This document shows positions 54,201 through 60,200 of a stretch of DNA of 64,000 bases, in pieces. Numbering within the stretch: the first letter of the stretch is position 1; each line of letters begins with the position of its first letter. Location of the stretch: the NCBI RefSeq assembly GCF_030463565.1, contig NC_134676.1, positions 29,513,228 to 29,577,227 on the forward strand, read 5' to 3'. The translations under genes were made by a program, and so were the position numbers. The notes below the pieces were generated by a model. The model was not told the DNA's origin, searched no databases, and saw only the letters and a program-made list of their open reading frames with translations. The stretch comes from Pelecanus crispus (lineage: Eukaryota; Chordata; Aves; Pelecaniformes; Pelecanidae).

Positions 54201-57200
54201 AAATGAGCTATCTTGCTAACATATTAGTCTTGCTTAGACCTACAGCAATTATTCCCAGCTCTTAAGTAGAGCTTCCTTCTCTTTCCGATGGGAGGAAAAA
54301 AGAGGACAAGAATTTTTTCCTTCAAAGGAAGAGCAGAGAAAAATCAAAAGCCTCCCTAAAAAATGAGTCATAACAAAAATATATTCTACATATCAAAGCT
54401 ATTATTAAAAAGACAATAAAATCTAGAAGCACCAATTAGAAACAGCATGTGGTGTAATGACTTCAATAAGTAACAGAAATTCTATTTCTAGACTGCTGGA
54501 GCTCCCAATCTTTTTAATGGTGCTATAAAAAAGTGGGAGGGTGCAGGTATAGAACAGATAACTACTCTGTATGCTTAAAAAAGTTTACAAACTTTACGGA
54601 CTCTCTGAGAGCTTTTAAAGGAGAAAGATCTGCATGGTCAGCCTTAAAGCTTTTGTTCAGGCTTTTTTTGTTTTATTTTGGTTTTTTGGCTGTCAGACTG
54701 TCGTGGTTTAGCCCCAGCCAGCAACTAAGCACCACGCAGCCGCTCGCTCACTGCCCCTACCCCGATGGGATGGGGGAGAGAATTGGAGGAGTAAGAGTGA
54801 GAAACACTCCTGGGTTGAGATAAGAACAGCTTAATAATTGAAATAAAGTAAAATAGTAATGATAGTAATAACAATATAATAATGATAATAATAATATACA
54901 AAGCAAGTGATGCACAATGCAATTGCTCATCACCCACCGACCAATACCCAGACAGTTCCCGAGCAGCAATCGCTGCTCCTCGGCCAACCCCCCCTCCCAA
55001 CCCCCCCCGCCCCAGTTTATATACGGAGCATGACGTCACATGGTATGGCATAGCCCTTTGGTCAGTTTGGATCAACTATTCTGGCTGTGCCCCCTCCCAG
55101 TTTCTTGTGTGCCTGGCAGAGCATGGGAAGCTGAAAAATCCTTGTCTAACATAAGCACTACTTAGCAACAACTAAAAACATCAGCATGTTATCAACATTC
55201 TTCTCCTACTAAATCCAAAACACAGCACTATGCCTGCTACTAGGAAGAAAATTAACTCTATCCCAGCCGAAACCAGGACACAGACAAACAAAATCCCCTT
55301 AAAGTTCCCAAGACATCTGATCTAATCTTTAACATTTGCACACACACAAAATCTAAGATAGACAAAATTTTGCACATTTTGCAAAAGCTATGAACATAAG
55401 AATACAAGGTTGCAACATAAGCATGAATGTCGTTCGTCTTACTTTACTTAACACTTTAATCAGTACTTCCTCTCTCCAAAGATTTGTAATAACATCAAAT
55501 AACTTGGCACAATAACAGTGAAAAGGATATCCTGTGTTGCTTCTGGTTTAATGCTGTATCCTTCATCATCTACATCAGGAATGTTCTAAAAACAAAGACA
55601 AAAATTATTATATTGATTATGACAGCTCATGAAAGTCATTGTCATTCACCATTAATTATTACAGTTACCTCAAGTTATGATCTGCAGTTCAGAGGTAGCG
55701 TGACAAGATACCTCAGGAACAGAATACAACAAAACAACCTCCAAATTTCCCATGAAAACTGGCAAGTTTGAATGCATCTGCTTTTACTGGTACTCTATCA
55801 AAAAGGTCAGAAACCAACAGAAGCATTTAGCTTTACTGCTGAGTGTTAAATAAGCTTACAAGTCTCTTGGCCCCAAATATTTTCCCAGTTTCTATTTCTA
55901 ATTCTCTCAGCTACATCACTGGAGGCTCTGATGGTACAGGACCAAAACCTTTCTTAAGTAATAGTCAATACTTTAATATGTGAGTAAAAGGATTCCAGGT
56001 TACACAGGTTGCAACTTCTTCCCTCTTCAAAAGGCAGCAAGCCTGCACTATCACTTTAGCGAAGAATACCCACATCAATTAAAAGGCATGGATGAAAGTT
56101 AAACACAAGTGCTCGAAATCGCATTCCAAAGTTTTCATTTATACATCTCAATCCTGTATTTTCAAAGCTAATAAGAGCCTGGGAACTTCAGACTAGCTCC
56201 ATTTTTCAGTTCTTGCAGACAATTAAATATAAATTGAAGAGAATTATGTTAAAATCATTTAGAATGCTTACCTAAGCACTCAGTTTCATAAAAAAGCTTT
56301 AGGTCAGAAAGAAACAAGTCTCTAATATAATAATCTAAATTTTAAAAATGCGCGAAAAACCACATTCGTGTATATTGTATATAAAGGGATAAACTTGCAT
56401 ACACAGATACTTTCCCCATTCAGAACAGAAAAGCCCACTCATGACTTTGTATGCATAGTGAACTACGTATGTGAACTGCTCAGATGCCTCAGTAAGTTTA
56501 TTACAAAAACCCTCAACCCAAGTGCCTTCAAAATGTAGTGATTTCACCAGTTATAAATTTCTTATAAAAATGACAAGATTTGTATAAAAAAGTGGTTTTT
56601 CTAGTGTACCAATCAGTTTATTCTACCAGAAAGTAGGTACTGGGAGGCAGTCTGGCTATTAGAGATATATACAGGACGGCCAAAATATACCTTGCTTGTT
56701 ATAAGTCACAAGATATAACAAAATGACTTGCACTGGAGACTTCAAGTGGACTAGCAAGGAACCACTTGACTTCACCTAAAATTTGAAGCCAAATTTAAAG
56801 ATGCTCACTTTGAATAGCTTTTGAATTATAGAGGAAGATAAACATAAGAATGTAGTTGTCCCTCTAATCCTTTTACAGATATCACAAATAGGATATTTTA
56901 CTAAGAAACATTCTCCTCTGTACAGCTCTCTAAATATATCAGTTCTGAATTAAATAAATGAATTTAAACATAGATCAAAATTTCTGCTAAAAAGAGTGAG
57001 AAATACAATCCTGTATAGGAGATGTAATACTGTACCCAATTAGACAGTGCATCAAACTAAGTCCAAAAAATAATCTTTAAGCTCAAACCTTAAAATATGG
57101 AACTTATAGATGCAATTTATTGAAATACTTGTAAGAGCTGGACTTCACTGCTATTTGATTAAAAAAGAAGAAAAAGAACTGAACAAAAAAAAAGTAAGAG

Positions 57201-60200
57201 TAGGATCATACGGTCCAGTACCTTAGCTCTACTCGCTCAAATCAGGGTTCTTAGCTACGCTTGACCTCAGGCTGACCTTGTTTATATACCAAAAAACACT
57301 AATGAAACTTGACATCAAAGTAAACAGAACAAAACCATATAGCTAGAGGGTAGGTACATTTTCCTACAACACTACAACTTCTGAATTCTGAAATTATTTT
57401 AGTTGTCATACTAGGCAATTTTCAATAGATCAGGGTCATTCATGGTTAAAATGAACTGAAAACCAACAAAAATCTTTGAATATACAACATTTAGTTCTTC
57501 TTCCAGCTGTGCCATATATGTAAAGGATATTATTACTGGGCACACAGAGCACGCACAACATAGCTGGAAAATCTGACTATTTTCATACAAAATTGTGAAA
57601 GAACTTAGTTTGCAGAAGTTATTTTCAATGCATTTTTTTTTAAATTTACTGAATAATCTCTAGGATAAAGTAAATTCTTAGAAAGCACTAAAATCTTAAA
57701 GATTTTAAAGTATTAAATTTCTTTCTTAATATTTTCATGCTAATTATTTCTGATCTTCCAAAGATATTTGAATCATCTATTCCTCAAAGGCACTTTACCA
57801 TGTAGCCTGTATTCGTAACTTCAGACAAAAAGTCGAAGTTAATATGTACGTAACAGAGATGGATGCTTTACAGCTTAAATTCTGAACACAGGAACTGAAA
57901 AATTCCTTGTTTCTTATTCAGCAGGCCTACATTACCACTTTTTTCCTAACACTGTGCAAAATACTTCAGTTGTACTACTTTGTGTTTTCCTATTTCTAAA
58001 ATTTAAATATATGTAATTTAAAACATCTGACTACACAGCGTATATAGTCAGAAATCATCCACTTCGTATTTCCAGCTTTGTCAATGATTCAGAGTGATCT
58101 TGTACCAATTTATGATCATTCTTAAAACACCTTCTGCTTTCATTAATGAGATACTGAATTTATATTTTTGTGTAAACCAATATAAAAAAAGGGTGGAAGA
58201 GATACTTAATGTATCTTTGTATTGACAAAGACAAATTGTGTCACATACAAGCAAAATGGTACCTCAAAATCTTACTTACAAGTTAAGTAGTAATTTCAAA
58301 ATATTGTTTTCAATATTTTGAATGGTTGAAAAAGTGAACAATTCTGCTTTCTGAAACAAGAGGATTTTATTTACTAATCTACATTTTGTAACAGTGGTAG
58401 AGGACACAGCATTTTGAGAGAGATACATATTCATGAATCTGATGTTCATGAAGGCATTTACATTTCTTTGACTAATTCTTACTCCCTTCTCCACACTCCT
58501 ACAGCTACAGAACGATATGTTATGCTGTGGATAACTGCATCTTTTAAGTATCAGGCACACAATAAGGACAAGACCTGATTTACCTACCATGCTGATGAGA
58601 GGAAAAACCCACAGCCTTCATGTGTACATGTGTCATTTTTGAACTTCAACACAGAGGAAAATGATCTTTGCAAACTTTGGGTGTGCAAGTAGTTAATACA
58701 ATGGAGTCTGGTGTAGCCCCCTACCCAAACACATTACTTGTGTGTATATAGCTCAATATGGATGTGAATTGAACTCCACGGAAGTAACTGGAAAGGTGCA
58801 CTTCCTTGGAAGAAGGTTTCACATTCTCAGGGGTTCTGTTAAGCAAGTAAACATATAGCTATAAAAACCACAGAGTTTTCCCTGTGTTTGCAGATGTTAT
58901 ACCACACATTACTAATTAAGGTATTATACAGTTTTAGATATATATTAAAAATTCAGGGCTTGTAACTCTGTCTTTGCATTAGTATGTTCTACGAAATTTC
59001 TGGGGTGAATAATTTTTTAAAGGAATAAAACATAAGGACATAATAAATAACAAAGTAAAACTGCCTATAATATAAAAAGCATGAGGACCTAGCATCCTAT
59101 TGCCAAAATTTATTTTTTCAGTTTTGGTGAATACTTTCTCTCAGTTTCCTTGCTCTAATCCCATCTGTCATCCAAAAGCAATGGAAGAAGCCAGACCATT
59201 ACCATATCATTAGTTTCCCTGGGCTGCATACAAAGGACAAAAGAGGAACATGTGGAGCATATTGCAGTCTAGCTACTTCATTTGGCCCTTCCTCAGCAAC
59301 ATTAGCACTGCTTACAGGTTGGTCATCAGTCAAGAAGCAAAAGACCTTCACTACACTTCAGCTTGTTTCTGTCTATTTTCTCTTCTCCTGGGATATCTAC
59401 AGTGGTTATGAGAGCTCCTTATCAAGTTTTTCCTCAGGGCATGCATCAAGACACAGTACAGCTGAACAGCTACTGTTTCTTCTTCTGACAGATGAACTTT
59501 CTACCATTTTACTGAACTGGATTGACTTCCTGTAATCCAGATGAGGACCAAAGTGAACTTGTTGAAGCCCATAGCCTGGAACAAGAGAAAAAAGAACCTC
59601 TCCACTTTTGACATATTTGAGATGTAAATTTGACTCCGGTATATCCTTAGGTTAAGACAGAGGTATTATGTATTACCAGCCTCCTCTCCTTAGGGTGCCT
59701 ATTAACCCAAAAGACATGGAAGAAGAGAGTAGCCAGTCAGTTTCTTCCATTGCCAGCAATGCAGAAAGAAAAAAACCCAGGTATTCAAAGTGCCCCATCT
59801 TTTGCTGTGACTACGAAACTTTGTACCCTGTATCAATGGCAGCTATTCAAAATATGCCAGAAGTAAACATTACAAAATGCAAAAAGAAAAACATTTGTAT
59901 TTCACTAAATAGAAGGTTACGCTTGTGTTCCACTAATTAGGATTTGGTGGTTCCAAAGTCAGTCAGTCCCCAGAAATAAAAATGATGTATAATTCTATGC
60001 CACTGTAATTATGCTACACTCATATGTAAAGAGGTTAATGAAAAGTTTTGGATGCCTCAATGTATTTGTTTGCATTCCAGTTTCCTATGAAAAACAGTTT
60101 CAGCTTTATGTTCTGTGCGTCTGTGGCTCCCTTCTTAATTACTTTTGAACTTACTGGACAATTTCAAATGGTTTTGACAGTCAGAACAGAGGACTTAAAG

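Larger units (their letters stand above)
51343..55530 (-). other. FCHO2: U12-type AT-AC intron of FCHO2 (4188 nt)
   Basis: The 5' end reads ATATCCTTTT (55530 down to 55521). A CCTTAAC branch-site match lies at 51359-51353. The intron ends in AC at 51344-51343, 11 nt after the presumed branch A (51354). No usable GT donor keeps the reading frame here, and reading through the 3' end in the exon's frame meets a TGA at 51353-51351. The intron also contains a sense-oriented CR1 (52563-53668) and a sense-oriented solo LTR (54699-55280). No other feature was seen in it. Confidence 0.9.

Noticed and set aside
54725..55075. 116-codon minus-strand frame with runs of Ile and Leu
   Set aside because: Lies inside the solo LTR; the Ile/Leu runs are the translated ATT/ATC microsatellite.
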